This document shows, piece by piece, positions 26,339-36,820 of a stretch of 64,000 nt of DNA. Location: assembly GCF_000090795.2 (NCBI RefSeq), contig NW_003546330.1, positions 182,638 through 246,637 on the forward strand, given 5' to 3'. How positions within the stretch are numbered: the first letter of the stretch is position 1; the number at the start of each line of letters is the position of its first letter. Both the position numbers and the translations under genes were made by a program. The notes beneath the pieces were generated by a model. The model searched no databases. It saw only the letters and a program-made list of their open reading frames with translations, and was not told the DNA's origin. Source of the stretch: Amphimedon queenslandica (taxonomy: Eukaryota > Porifera > Demospongiae > Haplosclerida > Niphatidae).

Positions 26339-27307
26339 GATTCATAGAATACAGTTTAGGTGTGTCTCCATTATCTGACATGAAGTTAGTGGGTCATAGA
26401 GTACCTGAGAAGATACTCATTCCTGTTGATATCAGTGATATTTTCATTTCTGTCAAAACTTCTTCACTCAATGCTTACAGGCAGCAAACTGTCTTTCTGA
26501 CATGGGCCCAAACTGTACCTATAGACCAAGTATTGTGATTATGTATTTGATTATTCACCTAATTCGATTACAATAATAGATATCCTTTACAACAGATAAA
26601 GCCACCAATTGGACTGATGCTTTTGCAGCTCATGGTAACTCCTCCCCTTGCTCCTCCCCTTATTGCTATGTTCCATAGGTTACAAGATAAACACTGCTCC
26701 TCACTGTGGGCTGGGCCACACTGAGTAAGGGTCTGGCTATGTTGTTTTATTAATTGACTAGTTAATTAATAGTTATTCTTTATGCTGCAAGAGCGGGGTG
26801 GAGTATGACCAGTTTTATAAAGCAATTGAAGCTGGGAGGAACTTCAGGTGAGGATCTGGAGGGAAAGAGTAGTTAATAATGATAATTACCAGCTGGATGT
26901 GTCATATTGATGATGATGAATACATGAATGTCTGGAAATTGAAGAGAATGTTAATAAAATATGATCCTAACAAGCCATGGTATATTGGAAAGAGCCATCA
27001 TGAATACTGGAAGGTACATCATCAATAATAAATAATTATAATTCTCTATTGATTTAATTTATTGTAGTTGAATCCTTCAAATAGTGGCAACTTTCCTGAA
27101 GCAGTAAGATTCTTTAGTGAACATAATGAGCACCTTTCACTCTCTCTCCCTCCCTTTCTCTTTATTTAGAAAAGAAAAATATACAAATTCAACACTGGCA
27201 ATGTTTATTGCTTGAGTAAACAGATTATGAAAGAAACTGAGAAATATTTCAGGTACATTATATTATAAACTTTAGTATTATTATGATTATTATTATTATT
27301 ATTATTA

Positions 27308-27357
<50 letters not shown>

Positions 27358-27849
27358 TCTATCAGAGGCCGTAACTTTATCAAAACTTGTGAGAAAGCTC
27401 ATTGGATTGATGATGTAACCATAGCAATAGTAATTGGTAATTGTAATTTGTATTTATGAAATAAAATGGCTGCCTCTTTCTCTCTCAGTTGCTGTGTTAG
27501 GCTATGAACCAACAGAAGAGAAACAGATGTGGTCCCATTATGAAGTACTTGACCAACTACCTAAATCAGAATCATTAAAAATGGTATAATATCAATTGTT
27601 ATAACATTTGTACCTTAATTTATTACTCTTGATAGATTAACTTTGGCTATGGTAAGCTTGAGTTTGGATTTCATGGCAGATGGAACACTTCATTAAACTT
27701 ACCTAACCCTCGCTTCTCTTACAATGCTGATCCTACAAGGCATGGAGTTTGTGTATTTATTTTATTTTATTTATTTTATTTATTTTATTTTATTTAGATT
27801 TCTCTCCTATCATTGTATGATGTATCCTAAACTAAAATGGTGTCAATAA
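25424..27849 (+). CDS. Fringe-like beta-1,3-glycosyltransferase, paralog 1 (possible frameshift)
   Basis: Thirteen exons: 25424-25499, 25551-25808, 26339-26529, 26580-26634, 26680-26724, 26773-26847, 26893-27013, 27068-27103, 27170-27252, 27366-27436, 27489-27583, 27636-27739, 27798-27849. It encodes a type II anchor (AKVYIVVGIGLALLLLVIFY), a Ser/Thr/Pro-rich stem, and a Fringe catalytic domain: SGVEYDQFYKAIEAG, the DDD motif in WMCHIDDDEYMNVW, FNTGNVYCLSKQ, IDDVTIAIVIG and the C-terminal ADPTRFLSYHCMMYP. Exon 5 is 45 nt whereas both paralogs have 46, so the summed exons are 1262 nt, one short of 421 codons. It may be a young pseudogene, a sequencing error, or spliced differently. The final intron is GC-AG (AAG|GCATGG). 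Fringe enzymes extend O-fucose on Notch EGF repeats; the acceptor here is unknown. Confidence 0.8.
26140..26337 (+). repeat. (CT)n microsatellite, ~200 bp, forming the polypyrimidine tract before exon 3
   Basis: Nearly pure TC dinucleotides with occasional CCC interruptions run directly into the acceptor CTCTCAG of Fringe-like paralog 1 exon 3 (26339). The equivalent introns of paralogs 2 and 3 carry shorter versions. Confidence 0.97.
27283..27356 (+). repeat. (TTA)n run before Fringe-like 1 exon 10
   Basis: About 24 TTA units end just before the acceptor TTTCTATCAG at 27365. Confidence 0.95.
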
Positions 27850-28000
27850 TGATAATATTTATTTTTTATCATAATTAACTGGTTTCTATTAATTATTATT
27901 AATTTTAAGTGATAACTGAAATATACAATGCAGTTATACGGAGTAACACAGACAGATACTTTTATATACGGTACATGTGTGGATGGTATACGGGATCAAC

Positions 28001-29489
28001 ATGTCCAGACGGTATCTAGTGGTAGCCTCTTCAGTTGTGATACTAATAGTTGTCGTTTTGGCTCTTTCCTATCAAGTAAATGCTCTCCATTGTTACTAGT
28101 GATTGTATTGCCGACCATTAGAAAGATACCCTCTCCTCTACTGGTCTCTCTCGCCTCCATAAGTATGATCCCACTCATCCCAGGCCTGGGACAACTGGTA
28201 TTATTAGCCTAATAGCTAATGGGAGCTCATCTCCTCCTCCTGTTTCTATTTACCATACACAGACACCTTCAGACACAACTCACTCCACTCCTCCAGCTGT
28301 TAGTAAAGCATCAACTCAGGCAACTTCAGTTTCACTCATTAATCCAAAAGGATTAGCAGAAGATGGTCAGCCTTTCCATGATTTACCTTACATAATATTA
28401 TATATATACATACTAGTTTTTATCACAAAAATTTCCCATCAAATCTCTGTTGCCACATAGTGCAGTCTGCAAGCTATTTGCAGAAATCGATTCTGTGAAA
28501 CACGTAGTGGCATAGAATATGTGAAAGTTGTAGGGAAAACTTGTGATTACCAAATTTTAAGTAAAAATTGTCACCCACTTAGAGGTGAAAATTTTGTTTT
28601 TTGCTGACTGTGAACTGATTGCAATGAGTAATTAATAATTATTAATCTCTCTCTCTCTCTCAGGATTCATAGAATACAGTTTAGGTGTGTCTCCATTATC
28701 TGACATGAAGTTAGTGGGTCATAGAGTACCTGAGAAGATACTCATTCCTGTTGATATCAGTGATATTTATTTCTCTGTCAAAACTGCTTCAATATATCCA
28801 GACAGACTAAACACTGTTATGTTAACATGGGCTCAGACTGTTAGCATTGAACAAGTACTTGGTTACAATAATTATTATTTATTTATTATTTATTCTAATT
28901 TATTTAGATATCCTTTACAACAGATAAAGCTACTAATTGGACTGATGCTTTTGCAGCAAGAGGTGGACACTAGCTGTTATCATAATTGCTTTTTTTAATT
29001 GTTTGTTTATTGATAGGTTATAAGATAAACTTGGCACCTCACTGTGGACTAGGACATGAACAGTAGGGATTAATAATATTAATATTAATAATAATAATCA
29101 TTATTAATTAATTAGCTATTTTTCTCTCTGTTGTAAAAGTGGTGTTGAGTACGATCACTTTTATAAATCAATAGAATCCGGTAAAAATTACAAGTAAGTA
29201 TTAAATAATTATTCTTTAATTATTATTAATGTACAGTTGGTTGTGTCATATTGATGATGATCAGTATTATAATGTCTGGAAACTGAAGAGAATGTTAATA
29301 AAATATGATCCTAACAAGCCATGGTATATTGGAAAGAGCCATCATGGATTCACTAGTGTAAGTAGCCCTCACAGAATGAACTGTATTGTTGTTATGTAAT
29401 GGCCTTCTCCTTCTCTAGTATAATTCTTTTCCATTTCCTGAAGCTGTAAGTATCTGTAACTTTTTAGTATAATAATAATAATAATAATA

Positions 29490-29537
<48 letters not shown>

Positions 29538-30154
29538 TTATTTATTAGAAGAGGCATGATTATAAATTCAACACTGGCAATGTTTATTGCTTGAGTAAAC
29601 AGACAATGAAAGAAATTGAGAAATATTTAAGGTATTATTTTTATTATTATTATTTTTGTTGTTGTTGTTGTTGTTATTATTACTACTTTTTTTCTCAAGG
29701 GCTAAGAATTTCCCTAAATCGTGTGATAAAACTAGACAACCTGATGATGTCACAATTGCTATTATTATCGGTATAATATTAATGATTAATATTATTAGTT
29801 TAATTTTAATTCATTCAGTTGGTGTCCTTGGCCATACTCCAACAGAGGAGAAGCAGATGTGGTCACATTTAGAATTACTAGATCAACTACCAAAAGAGGA
29901 GTCCATGAAAATGGTTTGTATCCACTGTTGAGATACAAATTAATATTGTGCTTAGATATCATTTGGTTATGGACATTTAGAAGGAGCTTATCATGGCAGA
30001 TGGAACACTTCATTAAACTTACCTAATCCTCGCTTCTCTTACAATGCTGATCCTACAAGGCATGGAGTTTGTGTATTTATTTATTTATTTTATTTTATTT
30101 AGATTTCTCTCCTATCATTGTATGGTGTATCCTAAACTGAAGTGGTGTCAATAA
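28001..30154 (+). CDS. Fringe-like beta-1,3-glycosyltransferase, paralog 2
   Basis: Thirteen exons: 28001-28075, 28122-28365, 28664-28854, 28908-28962, 29017-29062, 29116-29193, 29237-29357, 29419-29445, 29549-29631, 29700-29770, 29819-29913, 29956-30059, 30103-30154; 413 aa with a clean frame. The N-terminus MSRRYLVVASSVVILIVVVL is a signal anchor. The stem (~80 aa) is Thr/Ser/Pro rich. The catalytic domain matches Fringe: SDIYFSVKTASIYPDRL, CKSGVEYDHFYKSIESG, CHIDDDQYYNVW (metal-binding DDD ~236-238), TRQPDDVTIAIIIG (position of the Fringe catalytic Asp), SHLELLDQLP and ADPTRFLSYHCMVYPKLKWC. It begins only 151 bp after paralog 1, so the genes arose by tandem duplication. The last intron is GC-AG. 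Exon 1 phase differs from paralogs 1 and 3 (phase 0 against 1), so the first exon may have been replaced. Confidence 0.87.
29472..29537 (+). repeat. (TAA)n/(TTA)n run before Fringe-like 2 exon 9
   Basis: An ATA/TTA trinucleotide run of about 65 bp sits just before the acceptor TTTATTAG at 29548. Confidence 0.9.
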
Positions 30155-30595
30155 TGATAATTTTTATTTTTTAATTGGCTTTATAATTATAATTTTATAG
30201 TAATAACTAAATTCTAGTATACACTAAAGCTTAACACCGAGTAAGTGGTAAATATTTTATTTATGAACCTAAAATCAAGCAATCTGATTGGTCAATTGCA
30301 ACTAGGCAGGTTATACAATGTGACAATCTTAATGGAGTCATTCACACTATTAAGAAGGCTCGGATAGTTCTTGGACACCTTTATTTATACTTAAGAACCT
30401 CTCAGCAATTAAAATTATATAATTAGCAACATTCGCCTCAAGTCAAGGCTCAACTGAATTGGCAAGTGATTCTAAGCATTATCTACTCTTGTTCTAGTGA
30501 ATGAGTTTTGATTTGAAATTTTGATTTATGGGCCGGTTAGTGAGTGGGTGGGGCAGCAGCCATACTTAGTTGTGTAACCTTCCATCAGTTCCATC

Positions 30596-30629
<34 letters not shown>

Positions 30630-30658
30630 AGCTCCCAGTCCATCATCCTTCTATTGCC
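30155..30658. other. Intergenic, 504 bp, between Fringe-like 2 and 3
   Basis: No coding exon seen. Contains a CTGATTGGTCA (inverted CCAAT) at about 30288, a possible NF-Y site in the promoter of paralog 3, and (TCTG)n/(CT)n near 30598-30628 in the presumed 5'UTR. Confidence 0.5.
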
Positions 30659-31040
30659 ATGAAGCATAAGATTGGAATGGCGCTTCTCTGTCTGATCTTT
30701 TCTCTACTCATGTTGCTCTTTTATTTGTCAAGTAAATTTAAATTATTTTATTTTATTTATGTATAACATATATAATATTCATTCACAGAAATTACCAACA
30801 CATCTCATCAGTCAATATCCACTACAGTACTTGTATCTAGTCGTCACAGAAACTTAATAATAATAAAACCAAACACAACACTTGATGAGGCATCAACAGA
30901 TCCAACTAGTGTCACCACTCAACCAGCCAGAGCATCTTTCATGAATCCAAATGACATCTTGGAGTCTGGTAACCAACCAAACCAATACACTTATACCAAT
31001 ACAACCTCTATCTACATGTACATGTATCATACTTGTCCCT

Positions 31041-31105
<65 letters not shown>

Positions 31106-32383
31106 AGGATTCATAGAATACAGTTTAGGTGTGTCTCCATTATCTGACATGAAGTTAGTGGGTCATAGAGTACCTGAGAAGATACTCATTCCTGTTGATA
31201 TCAGTGATATTTATTTCTCTGTCAAAACTGCTTCAATATACCCAGACAGACTAAACACTGTTATGTTAACATGGGCTCAGACTGTCAGCATTGAACAAGT
31301 ACTTAGTTACAGTAATTGTTTGGCTATGATTGACAAAAGGTATCATTTGGCAGATTATTAAATTCGTAATGTCAACTCGTCTGTGTACTATCAGAGAAGT
31401 GTTGTTTCCAAAAATTACGTAGTAACTTTTTGGCCTCACCAGCGATTAGCATGGGCGAGGGTTATGTAGTTAAATGTGTTGTTTGTCATTCATCCATTGA
31501 TTGATTCATTCTGTGCAATCGCGTTATCAGTATTGCTTGGCAAGGTGGATTTTTTTGCTATAAAAGACAAATTATTTAGCCGCCATAAGGTACCTTTTGT
31601 CAATTATAGTCACACATTATTTTTATTAATTAATTAATTTATTATAGATATCTATTATAACTGATGCTACTACTAATTGGACTGATGCTTTTAGTAGTCG
31701 TGGTAACCAGGGGGAGGGGCAGGAACAGGGTGTGGTCTATTATTATTATTGTTATTATTAGGTTACTCAATAAGTGCAGCAACACAGTGTGGGCTCGGTC
31801 ACAGTGTGTTAGTATTATTTTATTTGTTTATTTATTTTTATTATTCATTAGTCAGTCACTTTGTTGTAAAAGTGGTGTTGAGTATGATCGCTTTTATAAA
31901 TCAATAGAATCCGGTAAAAAGTACAAGTAAGTATTAAATGATAATTATTTATTTATTATTATATTTATTAATGTACAGTTGGTTTTGTCATATTGATGAT
32001 GATCAGTATTATAATGTCTGGAAACTGAAGAGAATGTTAATAAAATATGATCCTAACAAACCATGGTATATTGGAAAGAGCCATCATGGACCAACGCCAG
32101 TGAGTAACCTATCAACTGATCCAACAATTTATTTATTCATTTACATGTTCGTTTTAGCTGTCTTTCTATTTGAGACAGAATTTTCCGGAAGCGGTAAGTG
32201 ATTAATCACTGTTAGATCTGGAGGGAGTTTAGGAGACTTTTAATTAAAATTGTTGTTTTTGTTATTATTATTATTATTTTTTGTCCTTCTTACTTTTAGA
32301 AAGGGAATAACTATAAATTTAACACTGGCAATGTTTATTGCTTGAGTAAGCAGATGATGAAAGAAACTGAGAAATATTTAAGG

Positions 32384-32445
<62 letters not shown>

Positions 32446-33342
32446 TTTCCATAGAGGTGGCAATTTTGACAAGAGTTGTTCTAAAACAACCAGAATAGAC
32501 GATGTGACTATTTCAATAATAATAGGTAAATGTATCAAAAAATAGTGCTCAGAATTAGCTCAAATTTTCTACACAGCATAAGTACATCAATATGTATCAA
32601 AAAATGTAAAAAAAATTTAGAGTGATTTCAGAGCCATTTTTGGAAAAAACCATGGGCTATAGTACAGGGAATTTTTCAGATTTTGGCTCGTTTTTTAAAA
32701 TGGCCATAACTTGAAAAATTGAAGTTGGAATCGGCTCAAACTTTCTACACAGCATAAGTACATCAATATGTATTAGAAAATGTAATAAAAATTTGAGATG
32801 ATTTTGGAGCCATTTTTGGAAAAAATAATGGGCTATAGTACAGGGAATTTTTCAGAAATTCAGCCAATTTTTAAATAGCCATAACTTGAAAGATTGACGC
32901 CAGATTAAGTTCACACTTTCTACATAACATAAGTACATCAGTTTTCAAGTATATAAAGCACAATTGTTTGAGTTTATAATTTTAATTCATTCAGTTGGTG
33001 TCCTTGGACACAAGCAGACAGAGGAGAAGCAGATGTGGTCACATTTAGAATTACTAGATCAACTACCAAAAGAGGAGTCCATGAAAATGGTTTGTATCCA
33101 CTGTTGAGATACAAATTAATATTGTGCTTAGATATCATTTGGTTATGGACATTTAGAAGGAGCTTATCATGGCAGATGGAACACTTCATTAAACTTACCT
33201 AATCCTCGCTTCTCTTACAATGCTGATCCTACAAGGCATGGAGTTTGTGTATTTATTTATTTATTTATTTATTTATTTTATTTTATTTAGATTTCTCTCC
33301 TATCATTGTATGGTGTATCCTAAACTGAAGTGGTGTCAATAA
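30659..33342 (+). CDS. Fringe-like beta-1,3-glycosyltransferase, paralog 3
   Basis: Thirteen exons: 30659-30731, 30789-30968, 31108-31298, 31648-31702, 31762-31807, 31852-31926, 31979-32099, 32179-32193, 32300-32382, 32455-32525, 32995-33089, 33132-33235, 33291-33342; 386 aa. Signal anchor GMALLCLIFSLLMLLFYL; a shorter stem than the paralogs; then the Fringe domain with SDIYFSVKTASIYPDRL, CKSGVEYDRFYKSIESG, CHIDDDQYYNVWKLKRM, RIDDVTISIII and ADPTRFLSYHCMVYP. The last two introns and exons 11-13 are almost identical to paralog 2. Introns carry a MITE candidate (31317-31616) and satellite-like units (32540-32960). The final intron is GC-AG, as in both paralogs. It probably acts in the Golgi lumen; the donor and acceptor sugars cannot be read from sequence. 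Confidence 0.86.
31048..31106 (+). repeat. (CT)n polypyrimidine microsatellite before Fringe-like 3 exon 3
   Basis: CT dinucleotides run straight into the acceptor at 31107, as in paralog 1. Confidence 0.95.
31317..31616. mobile_element. MITE candidate (~300 bp) in Fringe-like 3 intron 3
   Basis: The left end (31321 on) reads TGGCTATGATTGACAAAAGG; the reverse complement of the right end (to 31612) reads TGACTATAATTGACAAAAGG, about 24 bp of terminal inverted repeat with few mismatches. Extending to 31317/31616 adds a weaker match. There is no internal coding potential. Paralogs 1 and 2 lack the insert. The target-site duplication is unclear. Confidence 0.6.
32389..32444 (+). repeat. (TTA)n run before Fringe-like 3 exon 10
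   Basis: About 18 TTA units end near the acceptor TTTCCATAG at 32454. Confidence 0.95.
32540..32960 (+). repeat. Satellite-like ~177-bp family, about 2.5 units, in Fringe-like 3 intron 10
   Basis: Repeats 'tcaaactttctacacagcat', 'acatcaatatgtat' and 'gagccatttttggaaaaaa', in the same orientation as the 11-12 kb and 43-45 kb arrays. Confidence 0.9.
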
Positions 33343-33459
33343 TGATAATAATTTTTTATTTATGCATGTAGCTTTGACTTTTAAATTATTTTATTAATGA
33401 TAATTAATTGATCACGTGACCCATTGAGGGGTGGGGCTGCCTAGCAGTTAAATCTCAAA

Positions 33460-34573
33460 ATGGTGAGGGAGAGAGGGCGTTCTGGTCTCCTCTAACTTTG
33501 TGTCTCTCTCTTTCTAGAGTTTCTTTGGCATTGGTCAGGGAGCAGACATAAGCATAGAACTGTCAGACTCAGAGAAGAGAAAGAAAGTTGAGGTGAAGAA
33601 TGAAGAAGGAAAGAAAGACAAACTCCCACTGTACCTTGACGGGGAGACAGTCTCGGGGCGGGTACAGATCAACTTGAAAGGAAAGAAACTAGAGCACCAG
33701 GGAATACGAGTCGAGTTTGTGGGACAGATAGGTAAACAACACCCACTCACTATAATTAACCAGTACCGTCAATATTAATTAATTTGAAGAAAATGCTAAA
33801 ATTTGTAAAGCCAAAGTCCCAAGGCAGCAAAAATTTTGAATGTGAATAAGGTTTGGAGCTTAAAAGTTCACAAAATGCTATATAAGAGTCTAATGAACTA
33901 GGGGAAATTTGTCAAAATTAATCTTGCAAACATTTTAATGCACGAAATTATCCCACCATAATGGTAACACAGTAATAATAATTAATAATTATTATTTCAT
34001 TCTTTGTTATCATTATTTAGAGATGTTTTACGATAGAGGTAATCATCATGATTTCTTATCTCTTGTACGTCAGTTAGCTCCACCTGGTGAACTCAACCAG
34101 TCCACCACTTACCCGTTTGAGTTCCTTCATGTTGACAAACCTCATGAAACCTACACTGGGACTAACGTGAGACTCAGGTACTTTGTACGAGTGGTCATCA
34201 TTAGAAGGATCTCTGACATCGTCAAGGAACTTGACGTGGCGGTACACACCCTCTCTTCTTATCCTGACATCATTAACAGGTAACCTCCTCTTTGCTCTGG
34301 TGACAAATTCTGTCAGGGACAGATCTTGTTGATTTTGCTTGCATGGTTGTTGTGATAAAGGATCCTTCCTCAATACCAGTCAACCTAATTAATAATTAAT
34401 TTATTGATAAGTTAATATGAGATTTTCTTGATGAAAGTTTGGCACTATATACCATATTACTTTCCCTTTTTCCTCAGTCTTAAAATGGAAGTTGGAATTG
34501 AAGACTGTCTCCATATTGAATTTGAATATAACAAATCAAAGTTGGTTATACACTTGATAATAACAGTGTGACT

Positions 34574-34618
<45 letters not shown>

Positions 34619-35143
34619 CAGATATCATTTGCGTGATGTTGTAGTGGGTAAGATTTATTTCCTGTTGGTTCGTATCAAGATTAAGCATATGGAGATTGCA
34701 ATTATTAAAAAGGAAACCACAGGAACACGTAAGCCACGCCTCCTCATTAATAACTACTTTAATTAATACCCACAGCTCCAAACGTGTACACAGAAAATGA
34801 ACAAGTTGCGAAATATGAAATAATGGATGGAGCACCAGTAAGAGGTGGGTATGGTCATTCTGGGTGTGGTCAGTTATTAATGACTAGGTGAGTCTATTCC
34901 GATAAGACTGTTCTTGTCTGGCTATGAGTTGACACCAACCATGAGAGAAGTTAATAAAAAGTTCTCGTGTCGTTATTACTTGAATCTTGTCCTGGTTGAT
35001 GAGGAGGAGAGGAGGTATTTCAAGCAACAGGTAACGATATTAATGTTGATGATGATGATTAATTATTTTTGTTTTTTCAGGAGATTATACTGTACAGAAA
35101 AGGCGATGCAAAGAGCGCTAGGAAAGCAACTGCTAAGGAGTAG
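33460..35143 (+). CDS. VPS26: Retromer subunit VPS26
   Basis: Eight exons: 33460-33462 (ATG only), 33518-33731, 34021-34279, 34478-34540, 34622-34728, 34776-34844, 34888-35030, 35081-35143; 306 aa. The protein opens MSFFGIGQGADISIELSD. It contains the arrestin-like hallmarks EHQGIRVEFVGQIEMFYDR, GTNVRLRYFVRVVIIRR, SLKMEVGIEDCLHIEFEYNK, KIYFLLVRIKIKHMEIAIIK, KYEIMDGAPVRGESIPIRLF and RRYFKQQEIILYRK, nearly identical to vertebrate VPS26A. The C-terminal tail is short (human is 327 aa). VPS26 joins VPS35/VPS29 to sort endosomal cargo. The ATG-only exon is inferred: AAAATG|GTGAGG is followed by an acceptor whose exon begins AGT TTC TTT. No other in-frame upstream Met exists in exon 2. Confidence 0.94.
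34574..34617 (+). repeat. (CT)n before VPS26 exon 5
   Basis: A pure CT run of about 43 bp ends at the acceptor CTCCTCCAG (34621). Confidence 0.95.
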
Positions 35144-35305
35144 ATTATTAATTAATTAATTAATATTATTATTATTTACTGTGTTGCTGTTGTGTGTATA
35201 AAAATAATTATTCCCTTTACTTGATTAACTGACAGTTCCCAGACATTGCTACTGCGCATGCCCAGGACATAGGGGTGTGGCTAGGCTCAAAGGAGGAGCT
35301 AGAAA

Positions 35306-36599
35306 ATGGCTACTTCAGAGAAGGCTCGAGATAAAGAAGGAATGCTTGTTACTGTGGTTTGCCAGAGATGCTCTACCCCAATACGTCTTCATAACACACT
35401 GCAATCATCAGAGCTGGTCAAAGCGGCCACTAACCTCACCAAGAAAACGAACAAACAAGTAAAACATGACCACACCTTTACCTTTCAGTTCTATGATGCT
35501 ACAGGTTAAAGAACTATCCCCAGCTCCTTACTCTACTCCAAAGAATGAGTTAGAGTCAATATCAAACGACGTGGCAGTGGTCACTGATTGTTTCAGGTCC
35601 CTCTCAGAGCAGAGCGACATTGATCATCCTCTCTGCTCCTCCTGCCCTGAATCAACCATGGACTACTACAAAGAGGAGATTAGACTGGCTGAAGAAGCTG
35701 TTGATAATTACCGTCGGTTCCTGGAAGACCTAGTCACTTCTTCTTCAAATACTGAGGACATTGATAAACTTGAGCAGGAGCTGGTTGACCTCCAGCGAGA
35801 AGAAGAGTCCTTAACTATAGAATTATCAGGAGTACAGGATGGATTAGTTAAGATAGAGGATCAGTTAAAGAAAGAGAAGGAGAGAGGGACACGTCTTGAT
35901 AAAGAAGAGAGAGAGTTTTGGGAGTCTTTTAATGAGCATCAGCTCCAGCAGTTGGATCTGAGGGATCAGTCCTTCGGAGTTGAGCTACAGCTCCAGTATA
36001 CCAGGGACCAACTGGGACGACTAAAAAGGAAATCAGTTCTTAATACGGCATTCTACATATCGCACAACGGCCATTTTGCTACAATTAATGGACTGCGGTT
36101 CGGTAAATTACCCAGTATACCGGTGGAATGGTCCGAAATTAATGCTGCCTGGGGCCAAGCCACTCTTCTGCTGTACACCCTAGCCAACGTGTGTGGAGTC
36201 TCCTTCAAGAGATACAAACTAAGGCCTTATGGGAGTCAGTCTTTTGTCCAGGACGACGAGGGAAAGAAGAAATACTTACCACTTCATACCAGCTCTCGTA
36301 TTTTTGCTGACTCCAAATACGACCTAGGGATGGTGGCGTTTCTGGACTGTCTGAATCAGTTTAAGGCTCACATTAGTCGAATATCAGAAGGGAAGTTCAC
36401 CTTACCTTATTATATAGAGAAAGAAAGGATCGGTGATGGAGATGAATATTACTCGATAAAAGTACAGTTCAACACGGAGGAGAGGTGGACCAAGGCTTTA
36501 AAGTTCACCCTGACTAATATTCGCTGGGCTATGACCTGGGTCTCTGCTAATGTCCTTGACAGTGAAAGGAGAGACAGCTCTTCTAACACTATACAATAA
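35306..36599 (+). CDS. BECN1: Beclin 1
   Basis: Two exons, 35306-35458 and 35505-36599; 415 aa (human 450). The N-terminal VVCQRCSTPIRLHNTL matches human VSFVCQRCSQPLKLD. A shortened disordered region leads to SDIDHPLCSSCPES (human TDVDHPLCEEC). A coiled coil at ~130-225 is followed by the C-terminal BARA/ECD domain: FYISHNGHFATINGLRFGKL, PVEWSEINAAWGQATLLL, MVAFLDCLNQFK and WTKALKFTLTNIRWAMTWVS. Beclin 1 is the scaffold of the class III PI3K (VPS34) complexes in autophagy and endocytosis. The segment aligned to the BH3 helix reads LESISNDVAVVTDCFRSL, with T in place of the conserved Gly of the GD core. Acceptor choice for exon 2 (35504) is forced by frame; an upstream AG at 35490 would give a stop. 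Confidence 0.95.
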
Positions 36600-36820
36600 G
36601 AACTGCTCCTAGTTTTAATTCATTCTTGTAATTATTGTTGTATATTTCAGCTGATTTACTTTAAAAAGATATTGAGTTTTGAATTTTAAATTAGATCTAC
36701 TGTGTAATTTTACTACGTGTATGAGTGGTTCCCGTTGTGGTGGGTGTGGTCAGTTAGTGTTGCAGTGTTGGTTGATGCAGTTACGCCATTAGCTCTTCTC
36801 TCTTTCTTTTTGCATTCAAA

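Noticed and set aside
26091-26381. ORFs of alternating RE or LS residues around the CT microsatellite
   Set aside because: Pure translation of (CT)n/(GA)n; it is the polypyrimidine tract before a Fringe-like exon.
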